DNA from: Chloroflexota bacterium
GTDB taxonomy: Bacteria > Chloroflexota > Anaerolineae > Epilineales > SHYO01
Length of the DNA: 35,747 bases
Direction: 5' to 3'
NCBI GenBank assembly: GCA_009692745.1
Contig: SHYO01000025.1
Coordinates: 1 to 35,747, forward strand
In this document: piece by piece, positions 15,640 through 23,552 of the stretch
How positions within the stretch are numbered: position 1 is the first letter of the stretch
How the letters are laid out: each line of letters begins with the position of its first letter
Notes under the pieces: model-generated
Databases searched by the model: none
Seen by the model: the letters and a program-made list of their open reading frames with translations, nothing else
What the model was told of the DNA's origin: nothing
Program-made: the position numbers and the translations under genes

Positions 15640-18600
15640 ATGCAATCCAATACTATCCTGACCGATCAACACTATCGCGGGTTCCTGCTCGGCGCCGCTT
15701 TGACGCCGGAGCAGATCCAGCAACTGCTGCTACCTATCGGCTTTAGCGATGGGCTGGCCGCCTACCGCGTCTTGCAGCGCATCGCGGTTGATGCCCGCGT
15801 GAGATCCGATTTCGCCGTTGCGCTGCCGCACCTGTTGCATGCCCTTTCGGGCGCCGCCACTCCCGACCGCACCCTTTCCAGCTTTGAACGCTTTTCCCAA
15901 AGCGGTCCGGATGCCCCGGCATTCTTTCACCTGTTGGCCGCTGATCCGCGCCTGGTGGAGGTCCTGGTAACTATTTTTGCCGGCAGCCAATTCCTCACCG
16001 ATATCCTGCTGCGCCACCCGGCCTATCTCGCCCGCCTGGCTGATCGGAAACAACTGGCTGAACTGAAAAGTGTAGCACAGTTCACCGTTCAAGCGCAGGC
16101 CGCTACAGTTGCCGGTGACGGCGATGGCCTGGGCCTTGACGGCTCAACCGCGCTGCACCGCTTCCAGCATGGGGAGCTTTTGCGCATCGGCGCTTGTGAT
16201 CTACTGGGCCTATTCGATCTCCCTACCGTCACCCTACAGCTCTCCCATCTGGCGGATAGCGTCGTACAAATCTGCCTGGATCATACTGCCGCAGCACTGC
16301 AGATAGATCCTGCCGGCTTTGCCGTGATAGGCATGGGCAAGTTGGGGGGGGGAGAATTAAACTACAGCTCTGATATCGACTTATTATTCCTGGTGGCTGC
16401 CGGCGCCGCACCATACGAGACGGCTTTTACTGAGAAAGCCATTTATGAGCGCCTGGCCCAGCGCCTCATCGAAACCCTCACGCGGGTCACCGGCGAGGGC
16501 TTTCTTTATCGGGTAGATATGCGCCTGCGCCCCTGGGGGCGCGATGGACCCTTGGTCGCCACGGTTGATGGCTACATAGCTTATCTACAAAAACATGCCC
16601 GCCTCTGGGAAAAACAAGCCTTGCTCAAGGCCCGCGTAATTGCCGGAGATAAACGCACCGGCAGCGCCTTGCTGCGCCGCGCTGAGCCCATCATCTTTAG
16701 CACCACCCCGGCGCTGGTGCGCGCCGATGTGCGGCGTATGAAACAGCGCATCGAAACCCAGTTACGTCGCCAGGGACAGGCTTGGGGCGAAGTGAAATTG
16801 GGGGAGGGTTCGATCCGCGATGTGGAGTTCATTACCCAATATCTGCAATTAATCCACGGCGGCCGCCATCCCGCCATCCGCCACCATAATACCCTGGACG
16901 CCCTGGCCCACCTCTTCGCTGCCGGTTTCCTGGCCGCGGATGAATACCGTATCCTCGTCGATGGCTATACCTTTCAACGTACTGTCGAGCATCACCTGCA
17001 GATGTTAGATTACTTGCAAACCCATATCCTGCCCCGTGACCCTGCAAAACTGAATGATCTGGCGCGCCGCCTGGGGTTCCAGGATATCCATCCTGCCGTG
17101 CACCCGGCTGAGAGTACTCAGTACGCTGCCGCCCCCTTCGCCGCACCTGAGCTTTCCGCCAGAGATAAATTCCTGGCCCGCTATCAACAACACGCATCTG
17201 CCATTCGGGCCATCTACCGCCGTTACCTGGAGGTCGATATCATGGAAGGAACCGATAAAAGCCCACCTGCAGGAGCTACCCCGGGTACTGCTCACCAGCT
17301 TCCGGCCGGAGAACACCCGGCGGGAGATGCGCGCCACCTGGCGCGCATGGCTCCCTCCTATGCTGCTACCTTCACCGAAGCCGAAATCAAGCACCATGCT
17401 GCCCTGGCAGAGCGCCTCGACGACGATAATCTGGTGGAAGTGGAGGCTGTGCTCCTCCCCGACGGCCATTGGCGGGCCACGATTATTGCCTATGATTACC
17501 TGGGTGAGCTTTCCTTGATCTGCGGTCTGCTCTTTATCTACGGCTTTCACATTAACGAGGGTCAGATCTTTACCTACGAACCGCTGCCTAAGTCTGCGGC
17601 TGCCCGCCCGGACTCGCCTCCGGCGGCGCGCCGTAGCGTTGCAGCCAGAGGGGGGGGACCCCGCACTGGCCGCATCGATGCGCGGCGCAAGATTGTGGAT
17701 GTCTTTACCGTCTTGCCGATGCACGAGCGCGTCCAGCCCGAGATCTGGTCTGATTATGCTAACGATTTAAGCCGGCTGTTGCGGGCGCTGCGCGATGGCG
17801 ACCAATCCGAGGTCCAGGGTGAATTAGCCCGCCGCGCGGCTGCCGCCTCGGCCCGTTCTCCCGTGCCTTACAGTTCCGGCCAACCGGCAGGCGATCCTTT
17901 ATCTGCCTCGGGCGGCGCTCCCGCTGCCACCCTCTACCCTGTCGAGATCGAGATCGATAACGCGGCCTCCGATGTCTATACCGTGCTGCGCATCGATGCC
18001 CCGGATACCACCGGCTTTCTGTACGAGTTTACCAATGCCCTGGCCCTGAATAACATCTACATCGGGCGTGTCACCGTCAGCTCGGTATTCGGCGGTCTCG
18101 AAGGCGGCAACCGCGTCCACGATACCCTCTATGTTACCGATGCGCATGGTAGGAAGATCACCGCGCTCGCAAAACAGCGTGAGCTGCGCGCCGCTACGGT
18201 CCTGGTCAAACACTTCACCCACCTGCTCCCCTTGGCGCCCAATCCTGAATCTGCGCTGCTCCACTTTCGCCAATTCATCGCGCAGCTCTTCTCCCGCCCC
18301 GATTGGCCTGATGAGATTGCCTCCGTCGACCGGCCAGAAGTTCTCGAAACCCTGGCCCGCCTCTTGGGTCTCAGCGAATTTCTCTGGGAAGACTTCTTGC
18401 GCATGCAATACGACAACCTCTTCCCGGTCGTGCGCGATGTCGCCGCCCTTGCCACGCCCAAATTTCAGGCGCAACTGCGCCGCGAGTTAGACGCCATCTG
18501 TCCCGACCTCCATCTGCTCGCCCCCTGGCAGGCAACTGCCCTACCTTCCGCCACGACCACTAGCGAGGAGACACACCGCATCCCAGCCGGCCTGGCCGCC

Positions 18601-19692
18601 AAATCTAGTTATGATGCCTACCGCGATGCTATCAATGCCTTCAAGGATCGGGAGATGTTCCGCGCCGATATGCGCCATATCCTGGGATATATCACCGAAT
18701 TTGGCCAATTCTCCGGCGAGTTATCCGATATCGCCGAGGTGATAGTAGACGCCGCTTTCCGCCTGTGCTATGTCGCATTGAGCCTGCAGTATGGCATCCC
18801 CTACCTGGATGACGGTTCTCCTTGCCCTATAATTGTTTGTGGCCTGGGAAAATTTGGCGGTCGGGGACTGGGCTTTGCCTCAGATATTGAGCTGATCTTC
18901 ATTTATGCCGGCAACGGTCTGACCCGCCCGGCGCCTGATCATCCCGCGCCGGCCCCTATTTCCAGCGTCGAATTCTATAATAAGCTGGTCTTTGACGTGG
19001 TGCAAACCGTCCGCGCGCGCCGCGCCGGCATCTTTGAGATCGACCTGCGCCTGCGTCCCTATGGTAAAGCCGGTAATGTGGCCGTATCGCTGGATTCTTT
19101 TCGCAAATATTACGCCCCGGCCGGCCCAGCCTGGCCCTACGAGCGCCAGGCCCTGGTCCTCTTGCGCCCTGTCGCCGGTGATGCTGTCCTGGGCGCCCAG
19201 GTGGGCTCTTTAAGAGATACGACCATCTACAATGGGGAGCCCTTTGACGTCGCCGCCATGCGCGCGCTGCGCCAGATGCAGGTGCGGCAGCTCGTCACCG
19301 CCGGCACGATCAACGCCAAGTTCAGCCCTGGCGGCCTGGTAGACGTAGAATATCTCGTCCAGGCGCTTCAGATTAACCACGGGAAGGAGCATCGCGAGAT
19401 CCGGCTGCCCAACACCCGTGAGGCTATGGCGGCGCTGGCTGCGGCTGGGATGCTTTCGCCCGCGGATTATAATGACCTGCATGCCGCTCATATCTTCCTG
19501 CGCCGCCTCATCAACGCTCTGCGCATGGTGCGCGGCGATGCGCGCGATCTCACCGTGCCCGCGCCGGACTCGCAAGAATTCGCCTTCCTGGCGCGCCGCC
19601 TGGGCTATCACCAGGATCTCACCCAACTCCAAGCCAACCTTATGCGCCACACCACCGCCGTGCAGCAGATCAGCAGCCGCCTGCTGGGGTGA
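15640..19692 (+). CDS. glnE: GlnE-type glutamine synthetase adenylyltransferase with inserted GlnD-like ACT domains
   Basis: A 1350-residue protein, far longer than the usual ~950 of GlnE. The N-terminal (deadenylylating) half has a nucleotidyltransferase site GMGKLGGGELNYSSDIDLLF (~230-250) and YRVDMRLRPWGRDG, followed by KLGEGSIRDVEF. The C-terminal (adenylylating) half has GLGKFGGRGLGFASDIELIF (~1068-1085), FEIDLRLRPYGKAG and FSPGGLVDVEYLVQAL. Between them, residues ~580-650 (VEVEAVLLPDGHWRATI...LICGLLFIYGFHI) look like one ACT domain. Residues ~765-835 (YTVLRIDAPDTTGFLYEFTN...VHDTLYVTDAHGRKI) look like a second, very close to the glutamine-sensing ACT repeats of GlnD. A low-complexity linker rich in Ala, Arg and Pro joins them. 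The second site reads DIE instead of DID. TATAAT at 15601-15606 is a candidate -10 box; no clear ribosome binding site is seen. Confidence 0.88.
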   Translation: MQSNTILTDQHYRGFLLGAALTPEQIQQLLLPIGFSDGLAAYRVLQRIAVDARVRSDFAVALPHLLHALSGAATPDRTLSSFERFSQSGPDAPAFFHLLAADPRLVEVLVTIFAGSQFLTDILLRHPAYLARLADRKQLAELKSVAQFTVQAQAATVAGDGDGLGLDGSTALHRFQHGELLRIGACDLLGLFDLPTVTLQLSHLADSVVQICLDHTAAALQIDPAGFAVIGMGKLGGGELNYSSDIDLLFLVAAGAAPYETAFTEKAIYERLAQRLIETLTRVTGEGFLYRVDMRLRPWGRDGPLVATVDGYIAYLQKHARLWEKQALLKARVIAGDKRTGSALLRRAEPIIFSTTPALVRADVRRMKQRIETQLRRQGQAWGEVKLGEGSIRDVEFITQYLQLIHGGRHPAIRHHNTLDALAHLFAAGFLAADEYRILVDGYTFQRTVEHHLQMLDYLQTHILPRDPAKLNDLARRLGFQDIHPAVHPAESTQYAAAPFAAPELSARDKFLARYQQHASAIRAIYRRYLEVDIMEGTDKSPPAGATPGTAHQLPAGEHPAGDARHLARMAPSYAATFTEAEIKHHAALAERLDDDNLVEVEAVLLPDGHWRATIIAYDYLGELSLICGLLFIYGFHINEGQIFTYEPLPKSAAARPDSPPAARRSVAARGGGPRTGRIDARRKIVDVFTVLPMHERVQPEIWSDYANDLSRLLRALRDGDQSEVQGELARRAAAASARSPVPYSSGQPAGDPLSASGGAPAATLYPVEIEIDNAASDVYTVLRIDAPDTTGFLYEFTNALALNNIYIGRVTVSSVFGGLEGGNRVHDTLYVTDAHGRKITALAKQRELRAATVLVKHFTHLLPLAPNPESALLHFRQFIAQLFSRPDWPDEIASVDRPEVLETLARLLGLSEFLWEDFLRMQYDNLFPVVRDVAALATPKFQAQLRRELDAICPDLHLLAPWQATALPSATTTSEETHRIPAGLAAKSSYDAYRDAINAFKDREMFRADMRHILGYITEFGQFSGELSDIAEVIVDAAFRLCYVALSLQYGIPYLDDGSPCPIIVCGLGKFGGRGLGFASDIELIFIYAGNGLTRPAPDHPAPAPISSVEFYNKLVFDVVQTVRARRAGIFEIDLRLRPYGKAGNVAVSLDSFRKYYAPAGPAWPYERQALVLLRPVAGDAVLGAQVGSLRDTTIYNGEPFDVAAMRALRQMQVRQLVTAGTINAKFSPGGLVDVEYLVQALQINHGKEHREIRLPNTREAMAALAAAGMLSPADYNDLHAAHIFLRRLINALRMVRGDARDLTVPAPDSQEFAFLARRLGYHQDLTQLQANLMRHTTAVQQISSRLLG
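17108..17121. repeat. Short dispersed hairpin repeat, copy 3 (inside glnE)
   Basis: CTGAGAGTACTCAG in frame, encoding part of HPAESTQY near glnE residue 490. It falls in a ~25-residue stretch without family conservation between LARRLGFQD and ARDKFLARYQQH. It shares CCGGCTGAGAGTACTCAG with copy 2. Confidence 0.65.
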
Positions 19693-19818
19693 GTAGTTTA
19701 ATCAGCATCCCAGTATAGGCCGAGGTAGTGGGGTGGTTAATGGAGTATACAGGATAGACAGGATAATGGTAAAATATACATGGATCACCATGTTCCGCTT
19801 CTCATCAAGGAGGTACGT

Positions 19819-20985
19819 ATGGCAATTCCCAGGGAACCGGCGTTCTCCCGCGACGAATATCTCGCGCGCATCGATAAAGTTTGTCAGCGGCTGGGCCAGG
19901 CGGGCTTCGATGGCCTGCTGCTCTTCTCTGCGGCCAACATCACCTATCTGACCGGCATGGACACCGAGAACCTCTTCGATTTCCAGTGCCTGGTCCTGGC
20001 CGCGGATCGCCGGCTGCAGCACATTATTTTGGACTTTGAATTGGGCCGCTTCCTGAACAGCTCCTGGATCAGCGAGCCTATCCAGTATACCGCTTTCCAG
20101 GATCCTTTAGAAGTGGTGGCCAGCGTAGCGCATGACCTGGGATTAACGGCGGGACGGCTGGCTATCGAAACTGGGATCGGGGGCATCAGCCCGCAGACCT
20201 ACCTCGACCTCAGCCGCAAACTGGAGCGGGCCAGCCTGGGGGCTGCCGAGGGGATCGTGGAGCGGGTGCGCCTGGTCAAGTCCAGCGCCGAAATTGACCA
20301 TATGCGGGTGGCAGCCCAACTGACGGATAGCGGGGTGCGCGCCGGCTTTAAGGCGATCGGTGCCGGCGTGGCCGATTACGAAGTTGCGGCAGCCATTTCC
20401 CAGGCTATGTATCAAGCCGGCAGCCAGACCGTCTGCTGGGGTCCCATCGTAGCGGCGGGCTACCGGTCAGGGTTGGCCCACAGCAGCTTTAACGGGTACC
20501 GCATCCAACCCGGCGATACCATCTTCCTGGAACTGACCGGGCAGCACCGGCGCTATGTCGCTCCCCTGATGCGCACTGCCTTTCTCGGTACCACACCGGC
20601 GCCGGAGGAGGTGCGCATGGCAGCGGAAACCTCCGCTGCCGCTCTATCCACTTTATTGGAAAAGGCCCGGCCCGGCGTGCCCGCCAGTGAAGTGGCTACC
20701 GCCGCCGGTCAGATCATTCAGCGGGTGCGGGATCGGGTGGTCTTCCACGACAACTTTGGCTACCCCGTAGGCATGGGCTATCCCCCCTCATGGCTGGAGC
20801 GGCTGGGCTTCTTTATCCGCACCAACAATCACGAGCCGCTGGAAGAGAATATGGTCTTCCACCTGCCCATGTCGCTGCGGATGCTGGGCCGCTGGGGCGC
20901 CTGCCTGAGCCAGACCATGGTCGTCACCCCGCAGGGCGGCGTGCCCCTGGCGCAAACCCCGGCCCGCTTGGAAATCATCGCGTAA
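19819..20985 (+). CDS. M24-fold 'pita-bread' hydrolase, creatinase/ectoine-hydrolase-like
   Basis: A 388-residue protein with the N-terminal creatinase domain (FDGLLLFSAANITYLTG, ~30-46) and C-terminal M24 fold. H221 in LAHSSFNGYRIQPGDTIFLELTG aligns with the catalytic His of creatinase. The metal ligands of aminopeptidase P are missing: the first Asp position is E238, the second (usually D in DxTRT) falls in APLMRT, the HGxGH region reads HDNFGYPVGMGYPPSW, and the last Glu falls in LSQTMVVT. GYPVGMGYPPSW resembles ectoine hydrolase. It therefore probably cleaves a C-N bond of a small amide or cyclic amidine without metal. AAGGAGG lies five bases before ATG. It is the first gene of a three-gene unit with the racemase-family and alpha/alpha-barrel genes. 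Confidence 0.75.
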   Translation: MAIPREPAFSRDEYLARIDKVCQRLGQAGFDGLLLFSAANITYLTGMDTENLFDFQCLVLAADRRLQHIILDFELGRFLNSSWISEPIQYTAFQDPLEVVASVAHDLGLTAGRLAIETGIGGISPQTYLDLSRKLERASLGAAEGIVERVRLVKSSAEIDHMRVAAQLTDSGVRAGFKAIGAGVADYEVAAAISQAMYQAGSQTVCWGPIVAAGYRSGLAHSSFNGYRIQPGDTIFLELTGQHRRYVAPLMRTAFLGTTPAPEEVRMAAETSAAALSTLLEKARPGVPASEVATAAGQIIQRVRDRVVFHDNFGYPVGMGYPPSWLERLGFFIRTNNHEPLEENMVFHLPMSLRMLGRWGACLSQTMVVTPQGGVPLAQTPARLEIIA

Positions 20986-21010
20986 AGCATGAAAACAAGG
21001 ATCAAAAACA

Positions 21011-21742
21011 ATGGCAGCTTCCCTGCGCATCGGTATCCTCTATCCCCTCTCGGCCGCCGAAGATGACTATCCGCGCATGGCGGCGGCCCTGGTCCCGCCG
21101 GTAGAAGTCCGGATTGTGCATACCGATGCCGTCGATCTGCACGACGTGGACGTGCTGCGTGAAACCGGAGACCGGGAGCATATCCTCCCCGGCGCGGCCG
21201 AGCTGCGGGCGGTGGGGGTGGACGTGTGTATGTGGGCCTGTACCAGCGGCAGCTTTGTCTTTGGCGTGCAGGGCGCCAGGCGCCAGGCGCAAGAAGTGGC
21301 CGAAGTCGTGGGCGCCCCGGCTTCCAGCACCTCGCTGGCATTTCTGCAAGCGCTGCACGCCCTCAACCTGACGCGCGTCGCCATCGCCGCATCCTATCCT
21401 GAGAAAGTTGCACAAGCCTTTGTCTCTTTTCTGGCGGAAGAGGGCGTAGCGGCCCTGCACCTCGGGACGCTGGGACTGTTGACGGGGGTAGAAGTCGGCA
21501 ATCTGGGGCGCGAGGCCATCTTGCGTTTTGCGCGGGAGAATGATCATCGGGATGCCCAGGCCATCCTCATCCCCGATACCGCCTTGCACAGCGTGGATTA
21601 TTTAGAGGACCTGGAGCAGCATACCGGCAAGATCGTCTTAACCGCCAACCAGGTCACCATGTGGGAAGCACTGCGCCTGGCAGGTCGCCTGGCGCCGCAA
21701 TCCGGTTTCGGCCGCTTAATGAAAGGAGAATCTTATGGATAA
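21011..21742 (+). CDS. Asp/Glu racemase superfamily protein with a single active-site Cys
   Basis: A 243-residue maleate isomerase/arylmalonate decarboxylase-type protein. The first-lobe Cys is present (C77 in MWACTSGSF), but the second-lobe position reads ILIPDTALHSV, with Asp189-Thr190 where the partner Cys would lie. The conserved C-terminal LTANQVTMWEALRLAG is intact. A one-Cys site rules out a classical two-Cys racemase and fits a decarboxylase or isomerase variant. It lies 25 bases after the M24 gene and overlaps the next gene by eight bases, so the three are almost certainly one transcript. Only a weak AAGG precedes ATG. It is a distant relative of the protein at 5856-6623, which has both cysteines. 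Confidence 0.75.
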   Translation: MAASLRIGILYPLSAAEDDYPRMAAALVPPVEVRIVHTDAVDLHDVDVLRETGDREHILPGAAELRAVGVDVCMWACTSGSFVFGVQGARRQAQEVAEVVGAPASSTSLAFLQALHALNLTRVAIAASYPEKVAQAFVSFLAEEGVAALHLGTLGLLTGVEVGNLGREAILRFARENDHRDAQAILIPDTALHSVDYLEDLEQHTGKIVLTANQVTMWEALRLAGRLAPQSGFGRLMKGESYG

Positions 21743-22739
21743 GGTACGCCTCTATCTGGAGACCCGCCGTCGTGGCGTGGCCTGGTTGTTAGCCCATTTG
21801 AACGCGGATGGCTCGATTGGCCCGGTGGCAGAGACGCAGGGCATCTATTATTACCGGGTGCCCTGGGCGCTGGCCGTTTCCGGCGAGACCGAAGCCGCCA
21901 ACCGGCTGGTAGACTGGATTAGGGCTAATATGTTCAGCGCCGAGGGCGCCTTTCGGGGCAAATATTCCCAGGGGGAATTCGAGACCCGCTATTGCTCTTA
22001 TCCCCTGGCCTGTTTGATGGTCGGCGCCCAACTGCTGCAGCAGTTTGATATTACTACCCGCGGCCTCAATTACCTGCGCACGCTCCAAGATCCGGAATTG
22101 GGCGGATTCTATGCCCGTGTCGATCAACGGGACGGCGCGGGCGAGCAGGAACTCTTCCCGACGGCCCAGGGTGGGATGACCTATCTGATGGTAGGGGATC
22201 TGGCCGCAGCGCAAAGAGCGGCGCGCTATTTCCAGCGCCTGTATGACACGCAGCCAGACATCCAGCACAAACTTTATGCCGTGATGACGCTGCAGCACGG
22301 GTTGGTCACCGACTTTCCGGCAGAACAGGCTATGAATTACGTTACCGATGCGCACGACCCCTGGCAGCCGCACTACAATGGCGGCATCGCCGCCGCCTTT
22401 CTATCGCGTCTCTACCTGGCGACGCAGGTACCCGCCTATCTGGAGTTGGCCCGTAAGTACCAGCAGTTCTCCATGAATACGGATGAGATCCAGTTCCAAT
22501 CAGCGCAGGTCTGTAAGTCAGGTTGGGGCGCCGGCTTGCTCTACCAAATTACCAGGGAGCAGGTCTACCGCGATTGGACGGAGCGCCTGGGGGATTGGTT
22601 TGCCGCCAACCAATATGCCGACGGTCACTGGGAAAATACCCATCATTGGAACCCCCACCCGACGGTGGCCGATAATATCGAGGTCACCGCCGAGTTCGTG
22701 ATGCACATGGACACCATCATCCAGAGCCTGGCCGTGTAA
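21735..22739 (+). CDS. Alpha/alpha-barrel protein (six-hairpin/terpenoid-cyclase-toroid-like), function unknown
   Basis: A 334-residue soluble protein with repeated helical-hairpin patterns: RRGVAWLLAHLNADGSIGP, ALAVSGETEAANRLVDWI, GLNYLRTLQDPELGGFYA, FLSRLYLATQVPAYLELARKYQQFSM and WGAGLLYQITREQVYRDWTERLGDWF. 'NxDGS' and 'QxxDGxW' turns after helices are typical of alpha/alpha toroids such as prenyltransferase/squalene-cyclase repeats or six-hairpin glycosidases. There is no DxDD motif and no clear catalytic acid pair. AAAGGAG lies six bases before ATG. The start overlaps the racemase-family gene by eight bases. It probably acts with the two upstream enzymes on one substrate; the job is unknown. 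Confidence 0.6.
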   Translation: MDKVRLYLETRRRGVAWLLAHLNADGSIGPVAETQGIYYYRVPWALAVSGETEAANRLVDWIRANMFSAEGAFRGKYSQGEFETRYCSYPLACLMVGAQLLQQFDITTRGLNYLRTLQDPELGGFYARVDQRDGAGEQELFPTAQGGMTYLMVGDLAAAQRAARYFQRLYDTQPDIQHKLYAVMTLQHGLVTDFPAEQAMNYVTDAHDPWQPHYNGGIAAAFLSRLYLATQVPAYLELARKYQQFSMNTDEIQFQSAQVCKSGWGAGLLYQITREQVYRDWTERLGDWFAANQYADGHWENTHHWNPHPTVADNIEVTAEFVMHMDTIIQSLAV

Positions 22740-22798
22740 AAACCTCGCTTCATGCATGTGTGTGGCGTGTGTGAGTGTGTGACACACGGTTACACACG

Positions 22799-22843
22799 TG
22801 TGTGTGTGAGTGTAAAAGGTATACTTTTACACTCACACACACA
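22799..22843 (+). terminator. 20-bp GT/AC-rich inverted repeat after the M24 unit
   Basis: Two perfect 20-base arms (outer part (TG)n, inner GAGTGTAAAAG) around a GTATA loop, 60 bases beyond the last stop of the three-gene unit and preceded by more GT-rich, partly self-complementary sequence from 22756. It is a very stable hairpin; it has no uridine run after it, so termination is inferred from position. The remaining stretch to 22937 shows nothing. Confidence 0.5.
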
Positions 22844-22937
22844 TATTGCGAAGGTTACGAGTCCCAGCGAGCTGGGCAGGTTATGGTACGACCGATATCT
22901 CAAATGCTCCCTTAATCGAAATCTGTCGAGTAAGAAG

Positions 22938-23129
22938 TCACATTCGGATCACTATAGTAGTGAACTGTGGAGACAGGGTAATCCGGATCTTACTGATAGA
23001 TCCTGAGACCGTCGGCACAAACAGATCGGCTGTGAGATTGTAGTAACCAGTGACCTGCAATCCCACCGTACCATAGCCCGTGCCACTCGCCGTAGGCGCC
23101 ACAGGGCCAAAATTGGAATAGGCAATTGT
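22938..23129 (-). pseudogene. Remnant of a beta-rich, Gly/Thr-rich protein
   Basis: On the minus strand an open frame of 63 codons directly follows an in-frame TAA and ends at TGA (22940-22938). Its translation (GTGYGTVGLQVTGYYNLTAD, then LFVPTVSGSISKIRITLSP) has the regular alternation of a secreted beta-strand protein and is clearly more protein-like than the other frames, but has no start codon at its 5' end. It looks like a piece of a larger gene. I do not recognise the family. Confidence 0.35.
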
Positions 23130-23135
23130 TTATTT

Positions 23136-23537
23136 CTACCGGGCAACGATCTTGAGCATCATCCCGGCTTCGTAATGATCTTTGACATGGCAGGCGATTT
23201 CATAGTTGCCCGCTTGCGTGAAGGTGAAATCTCTAATCACGGCCTTGCCCGGCTCCAGTTCATCATCTTCTACTTTGATTAAGGCTTTGTCCTCATCTAG
23301 CTCCCCCTGAGGCATGATCATCCAGTCATGGGCTAGCTTGCCATTATCGGTGATAACAAAGTGATATGGGGTACCTACGGTGAAGGTGGTAAGAGAAGAG
23401 TCGAACTTGTATTCGGCGACCTTTACCTGTACCTCCACAGGGGTTTTGACAGTGGCTCCGCTGGCACAAGCGGACAGGGACAGAATCAGCACCGCTATGA
23501 GGCTGGAGATAAGTAGCCCGCCCACTAGCCCGTGCAT
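23136..23537 (-). CDS. Cupredoxin-domain lipoprotein
   Basis: A 133-residue exported copper protein. The signal peptide (GLLISSLIAVLILSLSAC) ends in the lipobox LSAC with Cys24. The cupredoxin fold is marked by VQVKVAEYKF, FTVGTPYHFVITDNGKLAHDW, and the copper site H70 plus C116-x4-H121-x4-M126 (CHVKDHYEAGM), a type-1 copper arrangement. It probably transfers electrons at the outer face of the membrane. The ATG at 23537 has no ribosome binding site, and upstream lies the antisense of a broken histidine kinase, so the original promoter may be lost. Frames extending farther upstream are antisense to the kinase and are not part of this protein. Confidence 0.75.
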   Translation of the reverse strand: MHGLVGGLLISSLIAVLILSLSACASGATVKTPVEVQVKVAEYKFDSSLTTFTVGTPYHFVITDNGKLAHDWMIMPQGELDEDKALIKVEDDELEPGKAVIRDFTFTQAGNYEIACHVKDHYEAGMMLKIVAR

Positions 23538-23552
23538 GGGTAAAACTGATAG

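Noticed and set aside
17005..17724. 239-codon minus-strand frame opposite the middle of glnE
   Set aside because: Antisense shadow; the plus frame is continuous with GlnE and ACT motifs on both sides.
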